NCBI GenBank assembly: GCA_914767715.1
Contig: OU612070.1
Coordinates: 15,083,501-15,147,500, forward strand
Direction of reading: 5' to 3'
Source of the DNA: Membranipora membranacea
Lineage: Eukaryota > Bryozoa > Gymnolaemata > Cheilostomatida > Membraniporidae
Length of the DNA stretch: 64,000 nucleotides
Shown here: positions 33,711 through 47,674 of the stretch, piece after piece
Numbering within the stretch: the stretch's first letter is position 1
Layout: each line of letters opens with the position of its first letter
The notes under the pieces: generated by a model
The model's database searches: none
What the model was told of the DNA's origin: nothing
The model's input: the letters and a program-made list of their open reading frames with translations, nothing else
Translations under genes and position numbers: made by a program

Positions 33711-35094
33711 ACCGCAGATACATTTGATATGAGGCCCTTTCGATAAATTTAAGGTTCAATGATTGCACAGACCAAGGGTACATTGTGGCAGCATCATTCG
33801 AGGATTGTAATAGTTAATCCTATTGTAAAAACTGCCACAATACTGCCTTTCTAGCTATACCCACCGTATCAATTTAGCTAGGATAGTTAGGTGTAATTTA
33901 AGCATAAAACTTCATGTCTAATTGTGGAGTAAGGCTGTACAAAGAGAAATTTTTACGGGAGAGCCTGCATATTCTATTTTTTACTGTAATCAAAAACTTT
34001 GAATTCAGTTCATTCTCCAGAACCCTATAATTGTGACAAATAGATGAAAGGAGTTTTTGGCATCAAGCTTCCCATAACTTTCCCCTTGACGCAAAGCTTG
34101 CAGGTACCTTGACCAAGGAGTAAAAAACTCTTTCCTTGACTATTGTTAAAAAATTTACTCTGAATCCCTTAACTCTGTGAAGCAGTCTATCCACTGCTTG
34201 AAACTAAAATGTTTTACGCAGATAGATAGATGTGGTGATAACTCTATACTGCAAATGAGCCACCAAATTTCAACAATAAGAGAAGACAACTTCTTAGCCT
34301 AAGATTTGCCCAAATTGACTTTAATGAACTGAGAGAATTTTACAATATTCATTTTCACTAGTGCTAAAGCGTGCCATAAGTCATGACATACACAGTTACT
34401 TTGATGTTGTAATTAAGCACAGACATCAGCGGGCTGTGCAGCAAAGACCTGATGATAGCACATGTTAAAATGTAAAAATAGTGAAAAAATCCTTAAAAAA
34501 ACTGGCTGAAAATTTCAGTTGTGGGATACAAAATTCAATGGTAGCAATTCCCTGTTCATTTAACAGATTCTTACTGCCTAACAAAGTGATAATATTTCAA
34601 TTAACTTGATAATTTTGAACTACACACTATTAAGGTTACTTTTGTGACCGCACTACAGCTACCACTTTTAATTATAACCGATTCTCATTTGATCAAGTCC
34701 ATCCATTTAACACTTTAAGAGATGATGCAAATTATATCTCTCACCAATTATGATGTAAAATGTTTGTTTAGTGTTTACATTTCGGTTTTTTCGGGTATTC
34801 TGTAAAACATTCTCAACGAATGAGTGTTATCTAGAATGAAGTTTATATTTTAAAAAACTTTTCAAAAGTATTCTCAGCTGTCCTCTACCATGCAATATAA
34901 CCACGCCACAATTGCAAAAATAAAGACTTAACATGTGAAAAGGAGAACAAAACCTATGAATGCTGCTCATTAATTTTTTTGCGGAAAATGGCTTTTGTAA
35001 AGCGTACACATAATGCAGTGAGGTGATAACTTTCTTTTGTTTTTTTATGACCTGACCTGGTTCTGGGACACATGCCACAAAAAGTTATGTACTT

Positions 35095-35560
35095 GATAAC
35101 GAAACTGAAAAAGTTTATGAATATAGAAGAAACACTCAAGACCTGCAAAATTTTAGCTTAGCCTATTTTTGAATACTGCTCAGCAATCTATTTACAAACA
35201 GCACAGAAAACCACAGAAACAATCAACAAAGTTAAAAATAAAGCAATTACAATAATCATATCGGCACCAAGAAAGTTTTCGGTCACAACTGGCAGAACAC
35301 TTTTGAACCTCCCAACATTACATAGTAGGACATTAAACCTATTTCAAAAGTTAACACGCAAAAGCGTTGCAAAAAAAGGCATCGAAACATACCCTTCACC
35401 TTGTACAAATGGCAAATAGGCATTAGCGTACTCTGAGAAGTAACTGTTCCATAGTAAAACCATCGTTCCGTACCAATTTCGGAAAATCAGCAATGATGAA
35501 TCTATATTATACGTTCACCCTGGAAAATCAACCATCACAAAATCTGTTATAATTTAGTGG
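35095..35560 (+). pseudogene. LINE RT C-terminal remnant, array unit 1
   Basis: From 35,162 the plus strand reads PIFEYCSAIYLQTAQKTTET then NKAITIIISAPRKFS, LLNLPTLHSRTLNLFQKL. This is the C-terminal, post-catalytic region of a non-LTR RT (compare P.LEY...IQNKAIR). Frameshifts follow. It is carried in all three array units, so it was there before the duplication. Confidence 0.7.
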
Positions 35561-36800
35561 GTAGCCTACAGTGTAATATAACCTTACGGTATTAAAACAA
35601 TCTTTGATTGTCATTATATTTGTCCATCTTCTTCCCTCATTTTAAAAACCACTGTATTTTAGTTTTGCTCTTCATGACGCAACAATTTTTAATCCCATGT
35701 CAAATTACTCTCACATAATTTTACACATGTAGCCTTATTATTCTTGATTATTTTTTCACTCTCAGAGGTCAACAAGTTGCCTTTAACTATTTGTTATTTG
35801 TATACTTCTAAGCCATCCTCTAACCCCAACCCCTTAATAAATGAATAACATAATATTACCATTTTAATATTGACTCTTAATAAAACACCGCTCATGTTAT
35901 TCACAAGAATAACTATTTGAATCATAATCAATCATTCAAGCTTTAGGCCTCCATTACTTAATTTTGACATATTCAATAATGATCAGCCTTGTCTGGAAGA
36001 AGCCACATTTCAAATGGCAGGGCTTGCAAAAAATTCCAAACACTTCAGTTTTTAGGCCTAAATTGGCGAATGCAAAGAAGGCCAACTTCAAACAAAAATT
36101 TTGACACTGACATCTGATACCAATTTTTCAGAACCGAACTGACATGAATTTACGCTACTGTGCCAACCAGTGAACATGATAACTATCACTTTGAATCGAC
36201 AACAACCACATCGCGTAGACCTTGTCAGACATCTGCTGTGCCCCAGATCCACACTATACTAAAGCAGCAAAGGAGAATACTTACAATGATGTTACTCATC
36301 TGAGAATACTACCATTACTGAATTTCAAGTAAGTAAGTGTCGATAGTTGATCTTAATTGCGACAAAAAGTTAGAGGTTGTTGAACAAAATGGGACTGAAG
36401 AGGAGTGAGACAAGGTGGCGTGACATCCCTAGAGCTTCAATGATTGCTCATAAGAATTATTGAGGCTGTGAAATTTTTGTGTGTTGTGCTTCATTTCAAG
36501 TTCAGGGGCATAATAAATCTAAAAATATTACTGAAGACGTTGGATTCATTTGGTAATATTCTCTCATGAGGTGGTGACCGAATCACGTAAATCACGCAAT
36601 ATTCAATGTATAAATTACCATGAGTTCAAAATGATAGTGTCACAGAATCAGGATGGAACCACAATATAGTACAGATTACTTTTCAATGTGACACAGATTC
36701 CGTTTTATTGTTTCAGTGTTTTGGAGAGCTGTGATACAAGATCAAGTTGAGCGCCGCACTTGAAATCGAAATAACTTCTACAACTGCTGCAACATAGAAT

Positions 36801-39800
36801 ATGGATTTTGAAGCAATTCAGAGATTTAACGATATTGGATTCTGTATACAGTTTGGAATAGTAATTGTAGGATGTATCTCCACTCCTCTAATTCCTCTGT
36901 TTCTCTGGAGAGTAAATATCGGAAGTAAGTCAAATCAGAAAGACGATCCGTAAGAATACTATCGTTTATATATTTATCAATATGATCACTATTTAAACAC
37001 CGTCAGTCAGTTCAAAGTATCTCATCCATGAACCACAATTTCAGGACGTTGCATTTTGGCTTCCATCCAAGATTTTAGTTTTGACATGATCACATCTAAT
37101 TGTGCCATGACACTCCAAATCCCATAGTTTGACATATTATATAAACATTTTAAAACCCCATCTGTTTATATATTTTGTCGAATGTAAGAACAACTGACAC
37201 GATGCCATAGTCAAATTTTGAAACAATAGAGCACAAGGTACTTTGAATGTGATTTTCGAAATTATAGTTTAGTGAAGATTGCTTTCGTCTTTGCCAGCTC
37301 TAAATTTAGCTAATCCGACTTGTCCTTTTCTGAACCATGACCTAGCCTTATATTAATATGATTTTTTTCATCGATTCAACTGCATATCTTGTAAGCTTTG
37401 TTGGACTTGAAGAAATAAGCATCGATTCCAATATGGAGAGAACATTGAAATGACTTTGTTAATGTTCCATTCTTAGCTATATACAGACTTGCCAATGAAC
37501 CATGAACTTGCCTTATAGTATGATTATTTGATGAAACTGTTTGGGCAAACTGCATGGATTCCTGGCATGTTGTTTGAGTTATCTATGGACTTGAAGAAAA
37601 AGGCTTGTCATTACCACAGCCAAATCAGAAGCTGGATTCTTGCTATGTAAAAGAATTTATAGGTAACATTATTCTGACAACCTAGTATCTCTCTTGCAAA
37701 CACTCCTTACTAATGGTATGGGTGTCTGTGAATAACCAACAAGTTCTCCCAAGCTAGTCAGATATCCTGTTGAATGAGTATTTATAGTATTTTTATTTGT
37801 TATAATTATCATTATCGATGGACTTGGTTCCTTCGAGTTACTAAAGGTTTCTCAATGCTTCCTCTACACAGGAAATGATAATTTATTTTCTGCATTCACA
37901 GATGGAGCAACCAAGGTACTACTCAGTTTTTTGGCTCTTGCTGATATGGGTTTTTTGCTATGTGTGATGTTCGGCAGCATTGTACCTGATAGTTCACGAT
38001 TTCACATTGATGTAAGTATCAAATTTGAAAATAGGGGACAAAATTCTCAACAACATAAATTCAAGGCTAAATTTGGCAATGTAGCATTTTGCAAGTTGAT
38101 AACACTTTGTGGCAATGTACAGCTAGGAATGCAAGAAATAATTTATCCACAAGATAGAGTCACTCCTTGGCTGTTTGTCATGATGGGTGAATAAGACGGG
38201 GAAAAATAACACAAGGTATCACATCGAAAACTAAATCGCATGTATGTAGTTTTGAAACATGGGTCTAACTTGGAGTTATGCTTTCACAGTTATATTATGC
38301 AAGTGTCAAAGATGGGATTATAATTGTAAGGACCTGCAAAGTCAACAAAGCATTGTCAATTATATATATGTACAGGTAATGTTGAATAAGAATATGGAAT
38401 ATGCTCATGACTAAAATTGAATATTTTAGTGTATTCAGATCCCTTTGTTTTTGCTACTGTTTATCTTTCAGATTAATTCTGACACTTTTCGCTTGTGGGT
38501 GAGCACAACTCTCAAAATATGAAAATCAAAACTACATACATGCGATGTAGTTTTCGATGTGTATCCTTTGTTTTTCCAGAAAAGGTAATTTCTCATTCCA
38601 ATGCCGTCCTAAAAGGGAAAGATCTGACTTTAATATCTACCTATACAATAAATTGCAAGGCACCATAGCTGGGAAAGGTGAATATTGCAATAAACATTGT
38701 TTTTTCTTCATTATCCAGCCATTCACAGAGGTAACATGCCTTAACAACTATTGTATACCACATTCTGTATAGCCTTTATACCTCATTTATCCTCTTTTCA
38801 GCTTCAGGTTACTGATGTTACATGTAACCTGCTGTTTGATCTGAAGAAAATATTTCAGACATGCGGCTGTTGGTATGTTGTCATGGTTACAGCTGAGAGG
38901 TTTACTGTGATCTACTTTCCTATAAAGGTAAACATTCAGTTAGCTGTGGAAGCCTATAATAATAGGTTTATGAAACAATACACAGGAGGAAACAATACAC
39001 AGGGGGAAACAATAAACAAGGGGAATTAATTGTATGCACTGTGTATTTCTTGTGTTTATGTCTTGTGTGAGTTCTATATGTGCATGTGAGGGAATGAGTA
39101 CCTGTGTGCATTATCTACTCTAAGCATATTTCTGACTTAACTTGTAGACATAAATTTCTCATTTATAACAGAGATATAATCAATAGTAAAAAATTGAATT
39201 TTAGGCTTCAAAATTCTTCACTTGGAGGAGGGCTGTTGCGGTCAGCTTAGCCTTGCCCGTATTAGTAGCAGTGATATTCTCTTGGACTACCAATATGAAA
39301 GGAGCAATACTGACCTATGACAACTTTACATCCTGCGACAACGTGGCATCATTGGCATTATATGAAGCATTTTATTACACAAATGCAGGAGTGACCTACA
39401 TTTTGCCTGTCACTGTAACTCTAATCCTAAACACAGCTATTATTGTGCGACTTAAGAAATATGCGCTCTTTAGAGTTACATTCGGCCAATCTAGCAGAAT
39501 TAGATTCACAAGGCTTCACAGAGAACGAAGTAATAGAGCATTAAGCGACAGCGACAATAGCTCAAACTCTGCTGCAATTGATTATGAGGAGGCTGAGGAA
39601 AATGATGCATGTCATGAGGCCGACGAGAGAAAGGACAAAATGAAGTAAGTCATGATCAACTCACAGTTCAATGTTATGTTAAATAAATTCAGAGATGTAC
39701 CTTATTGTTGAATGCATTTTACCGTAATACTGAATTTGTGTATCACTCAGAAACTAATTTCTAATTCCTGCAGATAAGCCATGATCCAATAAGTATAGGA

Positions 39801-40295
39801 TTTTGAAGAGCGAGACTTATTTCTGTTATGTCTCTCTCACCCTCATTCATGTCAAAGATTTGCACATCATCTATGGCTAAAGGTGGTTCTATGTCAGGAT
39901 GGTTTAACAAACCGATATTTCAATCTACAGCTTGGGCTAAAAAAGCCTTTATCACATAAAATTGATGGTTTATTGCATCGTATTGAGGTAGAAGGCTTGG
40001 CTTGGTAATGAAGAGGTTTGTATCTATTTCACAAAATGAGATATTTATTCTGCTTTGTTGTAGGAAGGCAAATAGAATGGTACTTGGAGCATCTATAGTT
40101 TTCACTGTCGCAATGCTGCCGCAAGCAGCGTGTTGTATATACAACATTGTGAAAGCAGAAAACGGAGGGTTACATTCTCACAACAACACAGATATGGTCC
40201 TGGGATTAATTGGCTCCAGCCTAGGATATTTAAATCCAGCGGCAAACCTCTTTGTTTATGTTTTGGCATCCGCAGACCTGAAAAATTGTACATAG
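36801..40295 (+). CDS. rhodopsin-like (class A) GPCR, tandem copy A
   Basis: Five coding exons join in phase to give 343 aa: 36,801-36,924; 37,902-38,011; 38,802-38,927; 39,205-39,644; 40,064-40,295. All introns are GT-AG (phases 1, 0, 0, 2). A 5' non-coding exon ends near 36,328, and the coding exon 1 acceptor is at 36,716. TM1 is in exon 1. Exon 2 gives TM2 (TKVLLSFLALADMGF). Exon 3 carries the conserved Cys and TM3 with AERF in place of DRY. Exon 4 holds TM4, an ECL2 with Cys (FTSCDN), TM5 and an acidic, Ser-rich loop 3. Exon 5 holds TM6 (no CWxP; MLPQ instead) and TM7 with NLFVY in the NPxxY place. The C-tail is very short (ends NCT). It is plausibly a peptide or chemosensory receptor; the ligand is unknown. 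Confidence 0.88.
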
Positions 40296-40415
40296 TTTTA
40301 AGAAAAGACTAGGAATGGCTTCTTTGCATAATATGTATATATATATATATATATATATACATATTTACTATACTATATCATTAATATATATCTCTCTATG
40401 AACATGCCCAGACCA

Positions 40416-40899
40416 GGGCCTGGTTTCAATTAGAGATTTAGCCGTGCTTTCACGGCTACAGGCCAGCTAAAGCTCAGCCACTCACCAAATCGGGTTTCAA
40501 TTAGGATAAATTTAACACACCCATAGCTGATCCTAAGCAGAATCCTGGCTGTTCTGTTTCAGACGGCTATCACTCAGCCACCATGCAATTTCATATGTAT
40601 GATATGCTAATTTATTGAATAGTATCATACTATCGTAATTTATGATAAATTACGATTCATCTAAGTGTAATTAATCTGCTATGACAATAGACATAAAAAC
40701 CACTGACTCATAAACTCTGTCGTGTTTAGTGATAATGTGAGACTTCTCCAAAATGAATATCAATCTACTAACCTGAGTGACAACTGAGTGGTAGCAGGGC
40801 CTAATTGAAACATGATTAAGTGGCTGCTAAGATCTGGCTACAGCTCAGGTATATGTCTGCTAAATACAATTTAGCCGGATCCTAATTGAAACCAGCCCC
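40416..40899. mobile_element. ~484 bp MITE, array unit 1
   Basis: The ends are inverted: GGGCCTGGTTTCAATTAG and CTAATTGAAACCAGCCCC. A further GGGTTTCAATTAGGATAAAT lies near the left end. The interior has a short palindrome (CGTAATTTATGATAAATTACG). The site is empty in the related flank at 31,040 (GACCAGAATGC), which confirms insertion. No ORF. Confidence 0.85.
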
Positions 40900-41814
40900 T
40901 TATTGCTATAGAGAAGAAAGATGCATTTCGCAGGGTTACACTAACATGCTGATCCAATATGAATTGGGGAGTTGGCTTCACCCATCACAGAATTTTACAA
41001 TATTCATTTTCACTAGTGCTAAAGTCATGACATACACAGTTACTTTTATGTTGTAATTAAACACAGACATCAGCGGGCTGTGCAGCAAAGACCTAATGAC
41101 AGCACATGTTAGAAATGTAAAAATAGTGAAAAGATCCTTAAAAAAACAGGCCGAAAAGTTCAGTTGTGGGATTCAGAATTCAATGGTAGCAATTCCCTGT
41201 TCATTTAACAGATTCTTACTGCATAACAAAGTGATAATATTTCAATTTACTTGATCATGTTGAACAACACACTATTAATGTTACTTTTTTGACCACACTA
41301 CAGCTACCACTTTTAATTATAACCGATTCTCATTTGATCAAGTCAATCCATTTAACACTTTAAGAGATGATGCAAATTATATCTCTCACCAATTATGATG
41401 TAAAATGTTTGTTTAGTGTTTACATTTCGGTTTTTTCGGGTATTCTGTAAAACATTCTCAATGAATGAGTATTATCTAGAATAAAGTTTATCTTTAAAAA
41501 AACTTTTCAAAAGTATTCTCAGCTGTCCTCTACCATGCAATATAACCACGCCACAATTGCAAAAATAAAGACTTAACATGTGAAAAAGGAGAACAAAACT
41601 TATGAATGCTGCTCGCTGGCTTGCAGGTACTGTCTTGTCAACATCATCTGGTTCTTTTGAGGGGTTGGCAGAGAAAAGTATGCTTTCGTAAAGCGTACAT
41701 ATAATGCAGTGAGGTGATAACTTTCTTTTGTTTTTTTATGACTTGACCTGGTTCTGGGACACATGCCATAAAAAGTTGTGTACTTGAAATCGAAACTGAA
41801 AAAGTTTATGAATA

Positions 41815-42245
41815 TAGAAGAAACACTCAAGACCTACAAAATTTTAGCTTAGCCTATTCTTGAATACTGCTCAGCAATCTATTTAGAAACAGCACAGAAA
41901 ACCACAGAAACAATCAACGAAGTTCAAAATAAAGCAATTACAATAATCATATCGGCACCAAGAAAGTTTTCGGTCACAACTGGCAGGACACTTTTGAACC
42001 TCCCAACATTACATAGTAGGACATTTAACCTATTTCAAAAGTTAACACGCAAAAACGTTGCAAAAAAAGGCATCGAAACATACCCTTCACCTTGTACAAA
42101 AGGCAAATAGGCATTAGCGTACTCTGAGAAGTAACTGTTCCATAGTAAAACCATCGTTCCGTACCAATTTCGGAAAATCAGCAATGATGAATCTATATTA
42201 TACGTTCACCCTGAAAAATCAACCATCACAAAATCTGTTATAATT
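41815..42245 (+). pseudogene. LINE RT C-terminal remnant, array unit 2
   Basis: Copy of the 35.1 kb remnant. The frame from 41,853 reads PILEYCSAIYLETAQ and continues as in unit 1. Non-functional. Confidence 0.68.
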
Positions 42246-43518
42246 AAGTGGGTAGCCTACAGTGTAATACAACCTTACGGTGTTAAAACAATTTTTGATT
42301 GTCATTATATTTGTCCATCTCCCTCATTTTAAAAACCACTGTATTTTAGTTTTGCTCTTCATGACGCAACAATTTTTGATCCCATGTCAAATTACTCTCA
42401 CATAATTTTACACATGTAGCCTTATTATTCTTGATTATTTTTTCACTCTCAGAGGTCAACAAGTTGCCTTTAACTATTTGTTATTTGTATACTTCTAAGC
42501 CAACCTCTAACCCCAACCCCTTAATAAATAAATAACATAATATTACCATTTTAATATTGACTCTTAATAAAACACCGCTCATGTTATTCACAAGAATAAC
42601 TATTTGAATCATAATCAATCGTTCAAGCTTTAGGCCTCCATTACTTAACTTTGACATATTCAATAATGATCAGCCTTGTCTGGAAGAAGCCACATTTCAA
42701 ATGGCAGGGCTTGCAATAAATTCCAAACACTTCAGTTTTTAGGCCTAAATTGGCGAATGCAAAGAAGGCCAACTTCAAACAAAAATTCTGACACTGACAT
42801 CTGATACCAATTTTTCAGAACCGAACTGACATGAATTTACGCTACTGTGCCAACCAGTGAACATGATAACAATCACTTTGAATCGACAACAACCACATCG
42901 CGTAGACCTTGTCAGACATCTGCTGTGCCCCAGATCCACACTATACTAAAGCAGCAAAGGATAATACTTACAATGATGTTACACATCTGAGAATACTACC
43001 ATTACTGAATTTCAAGTAAGTAAGCGTCGATAGTTGGTCTTAATTGCGACAAAAAATTAGAGGTTGTTGAACAAAATGGGACTGAAGAGGAGTGAGACAA
43101 GGTGGCGTGACATCCCTAGAGCTTCAATGATTGCTCATAAGAATTATTGAGGCTGTGAAATATTTGTGTGTTGTGCTTCATTTCAAGTTCAGGGGCATAA
43201 TAAATCTAAAGATATTACTGAAGACGTTGGATTCATTTGGTAATATTCTCTCATGAGGTGGTGACCAAATCACGTAAAAGTTCAAATCAGTCATGTTGAA
43301 ACGACCAGGTGGACCAATATTCAATGTATAAATTACTTTGAATTCAAAATGATAGTGTCACAGAATCAGGATGGAACCCCAATATAGTACAGATTACTTT
43401 TCAATGTGACACAGATTCCGTTTTATTGTTTCAGTGTTTTGGAGAGCTGTGATACAAGATCAAGTTGAGCGCCGGACTTGAAATCGAAATAACTTCTACA
43501 ACTGCTGCAACATAGAAT

Positions 43519-46500
43519 ATGGATTTTGAAGCGATTCAGAGATTTAACGATATTGGATTCTGTATACAGTTTGGAATAGTAATTGTAGGATGTATCTCCA
43601 CTCCTCTAATTCCTCTGTTTCTCTGGAGAGTAAATATCGGAAGTAAGTCAAATCAGAAAGACGATCCGTAAGAATACTATTGTTTATATATTTATCAATA
43701 TGATCACTATTTAAACACCGTCAGTCAGTTCGAAGTATCTCATCCATGAACCACAATTTCAGGATGTTGCATTTTGGCTTCCATCCAAGATTTTAGTTTT
43801 GACATGATCACATCTTATTGTGCCATGACACTCCAAATCCCATAGTTTGACATATTAAATAAACATTTTAAAACCCCATCTGTTTATATATTTTGTCGAA
43901 AGTAAGAACAACTGACACGATGCCATAGTCAAATTTTGAAACATTTTGAATATGATTTTTGAAATTATAGTTTAGTGAAGATTGCTTTCGTCTTTGCCAG
44001 CTCTAAATTTAGCTATATCCGACTTGTCGTTTTCTGAACCATGACCTAGCCTTATATTAATACGTTTTTTTCATCGATTCAACTGCATATCTTGTAAGCA
44101 TCTGTTGGACTTGAAGAAATAAGCATCGATTCCAATATGGAGAGAACATTGAAATGACTTTGTTAATGTTCCATTCTTAGCTATATACAGACTTGTCCAT
44201 GAACCATGAACTTGCCTTATAGTATGATTATTTGATGAAACTGTTTGGGCAAACTGCATGGATTCCTGGCATGTTGTTTGAGCTATCTATGGACTTGACG
44301 AAAAAGGCTTGTCATTACCACAGCCAAATCAGAAGCTGGATTCTTGAATATAAAAGAATTTATAGGTAACATTATTCTGACAACCTAGTATCTCTCTTGC
44401 AAACACTCCTTACTAAGGGTATGGGTGTCTGTGAATAACCAACAAGTTCTCCCAAGCTAATCAAATATCCTGTTGAATGAGTATTTATAGTATTTTTATT
44501 TGTTATAATTATCATTATCGATGGACTTAGTTCCTTCGAGTTACTAAAGGTTTCTCAATGCTTCCTCTACACAGTAAATGATAATTTATTTTCTGCATTC
44601 ACAGATGGAGCAACCAAGGTACTACTCAGTTTTTTGGCTCTTGCTGATATGGGTTTTTTGATATGTGTGATGTTCGGCAGCATTGTACCTGATAGTTCAC
44701 GATTTCACATTGATGTAAGTATCAAATTTGAAAATAGGGGACAAAATTCTCAACAACATAAATTCAAGGCTAAATTTGGCAATGAAGCATTTTGCAAGTT
44801 GATAACACTTTGTGGCAATGTACAGCTAGGAATGCAAGAAATTATTTATCCACAAGATAGAGTCACTCCGTGGCTGTTTGTCATGATGGGTGAATAAGAC
44901 GGGGAAAGATAACACAAGGTATCACATCGATAACTAAATCGCATGTATGTAGTTTTGAAACATGGGTCTAACTTGGAGTTATGCTTTCACAGTTCTATTA
45001 TGCAAGTGTCAAAGATGGGATTATAATTGTAAGGACCTGCAAAGTCAACAAAGCATTGTCAATTATATATATGTACAGGTAATGTTGAATAAGAATATGG
45101 AATAATGCTCATGACTAAAATTGAATATTTTAGGGTATTCAGATCCCTTTCTTTTTGCTACTGTTTATCTTTCAGATTAATTCTGACACTTTTCGCTTGT
45201 GGGTGAGCACAACTCTCAAAATATGAAAATCAAAACTACATACATGCAATGTAGTTTTCGATGTGTATCCTTTGTTCTTCCAGAAAAGGTAATTTCTCAT
45301 TCCAATGCCGTCCTAAAAGGGAAAGATCTGACTTAAATATCTACCTATACAAAAAATTGCAAGGCACCATAGCTGGGAAAGGTGAATATCGCAATAAACA
45401 TTGTTTTTTCTTCATTATCCAGCCATTCCCAAAGGTAACATGCCTTAACAACTATTGTATACCACATACTGTATAGCCTTTACACCTTATTTATCCTCTT
45501 TTCAGCTTCAGGTTACTGATGTTACATGTAACCTGCTGCTTGATCTGAAGAAAATATTTCAGACATGCGGCTGTTGGTATGTTGTCATGGTTACAGCTGA
45601 GAGGTTTACTGTGATCTACTTTCCTATAAAGGTAAACATTCAGTTAGCTGTGGAAGCCTATACTTATAGGTTTATGAAACAATACACAGGAGGAAACAAT
45701 ACACAGGGGGAAACAATAAACAAGGGGAATTAATTGTATGCACTGTGTATTTCTTGTGTTTATGTCTTGTGTGAGTTCTATATGTGCATGTGAGGGAATG
45801 AGTACCCGTGTGCAATATCTACTCTAAGCATATTTCTGACTTAATTTGTAGACATAAATTTCTCATTTATAACAGAGATATAATCAATAGTAAAAAATTG
45901 AATTTTAGGCTTCAAAATTCTTCACTTGGAGGAGGGCTGTTGCGGTCAGCTTAGCCTTGCCTGTATTAGTAGCAGTGATATTCTCTTGGACTACCAATAT
46001 GAAAGGAGCAATACTGACCTATGACAACTTTACATCCTGCGACAACGTGGCATCATTGGCATTATATGAAGCATTTTATTACACAAATGCAGGAGTGACC
46101 TACATTTTGCCTGTCACTGTAACTCTAATCCTAAACACAGCTATTATTGTGCGACTCAAGAAGCATGCGCTCTTTAGAGTTACATTCGGCCAATCTAGCA
46201 GAATTAGATTCACAAGGCTACACAGAGAACGAAGTAATAGATCATTAAGCGACAGCGACAATAGCTCAAACTCTGCTGCAATTGATTATGAGGAGGCTGA
46301 GGAAAATGATGCATGTCATGAGGCCGACGAGAGAGAGGACAAAATGAAGTAAGTCATGATCAACTCACAGTTCAATGTTATGTTAAATAAATTCAGAGAT
46401 GTACCTTATTGTTGAATGCATTTTACCGTAATACTGAATTTGTGTATCACTCAGAAACTAATTTCTAATTCCTGCAGATAAGCCATGATCCAATAAGTAT

Positions 46501-46999
46501 AGGATTTTGAAGAGCGAGACTTATTTCTGTTATGTCTCTCTCACCCTCATTCATGTCAAAGATTTGCACATCATCTATGGCTAAAGGTGGTGCTATGTCA
46601 GGATTGTTTAACAAACCAATATTTCAATCTACAGCTTGGGCTAAAAAAGCCTTTATCACATAAAAATGATGGTTTATTGCATCGTATTGAGGTAGAAGGC
46701 TTGGCTTGGTAATGAAGAGGTTTGTATCTATTTCACAAAATGAGATATTTATTCTGCTTTGTTGTAGGAAGGCAAATAGAATGGTACTTGGAGCATCTAT
46801 AGTTTTCACTGTCGCAATGCTGCCGCAAGCAGCGTGTTGTATATACAACATTGTGAAAGCAGAAAACGGAGGGTTACATTCTCACAACAACACAGATATG
46901 GTACTGGGATTAATTGGCTCCAGCCTAGGATATTTAAATCCAGCGGCAAACCTCTTTGTTTATGTTTTGGCATCCGCAGACCTGAAAAATTGTACATAG
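43519..46999 (+). CDS. rhodopsin-like (class A) GPCR, tandem copy B
   Basis: Same five coding exons and phases as copy A: 43,519-43,642; 44,605-44,714; 45,506-45,631; 45,909-46,348; 46,768-46,999, giving 343 aa. By eye it differs from copy A at five residues: Leu to Ile in TM2, Phe to Leu before TM3, Tyr to His after TM5, and Ala to Ser and Lys to Glu in loop 3. All splice sites and the frame are intact, so both copies should be expressible. Introns are also nearly identical, so the duplication is recent. The 5' non-coding exon ends at about 43,015, and the coding exon 1 acceptor is at 43,434. Confidence 0.88.
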
Positions 47000-47099
47000 T
47001 TTTAAGAAAAGACTAGGAATGGCTTCTTTGCATAATATGTATATATATATATATATATATATCATTAATATATATCTCTCTATGAACATGCCCAGACCA

Positions 47100-47583
47100 G
47101 GGCCTGGTTTCAATTAGAGATTTAGCCGTGCTTTCACGGCTACAGGCCAGCTAAAGCTCAGCCACTCACCAAATCGGGTTTCAATTAGGATAAATTTAAC
47201 ACACCCATAGCTGATCCTAAGCAGAATATTGGCTGTTCTGTTTCAGACGGCTATCACTCAGCCACCATGCAATTTCATATGTATGATATGCTAATTTATT
47301 GAATAGTATCATACTATCGTAATTTATGATAAATTACGATTCATCTAAGTGTAATTAATCTGCTATGACAATAGACATAAAAACCACTGACTCATAAACT
47401 CTGTCGTGTTTAGTGATAATGTGAGACTTCTCCAAAATGAATATCAATCTACTAACCTGAGTGACAACTGAGTGGTAGCAGGGCCTAATTGAAACATGAT
47501 TAAGTGGCTGCTAAGATCTGGCTACAGCTCAGGTATATGTCTGCTAAATACAATTTAGCCGGATCCTAATTGAAACCAGCCCC
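47100..47583. mobile_element. ~484 bp MITE, array unit 2
   Basis: Copy of the element at 40,416-40,899, at the same place in the unit. It was copied with the array and does not mark a second insertion. Confidence 0.85.
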
Positions 47584-47674
47584 TTATTGCTATAGAGAAG
47601 AAAGATGCATTTCGCAGGGTTACACTAACATGCTGATCCAATATGAATTGGGGAGTTGGCTTCACCCATCACAG

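Larger units (their letters stand above)
34335..40990. repeat. tandem array unit 1 (contains GPCR copy A)
   Basis: The unit starts at GAATTTTACAATATTCATTT and ends at CTTCACCCATCACAG. At 40,991 the same start sequence follows immediately, giving unit 2. The unit length is about 6.66 kb. It contains a LINE 3' remnant, the receptor 5' UTR exon, the five coding exons, a (TA)n run and a ~480 bp MITE. Sequence similarity of unit 1 to unit 2 is high throughout, introns included. Confidence 0.9.
40991..47660. repeat. tandem array unit 2 (contains GPCR copy B)
   Basis: Second complete unit, offset about 6.70 kb from unit 1. It ends at the same CTTCACCCATCACAG junction near 47,675, after which unit 3 starts. 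It has a few small indels relative to unit 1 (for example about 40 extra bases near 43,277-43,316, and a shorter TA run at 47,040). Confidence 0.9.

Noticed and set aside
40330-40390. (TA)n tracts as regulatory elements
   Set aside because: Simple dinucleotide runs also occur at 9.0, 25.1, 31.0, 47.0, 51.0 and 61.9 kb; they are microsatellites without other signal.
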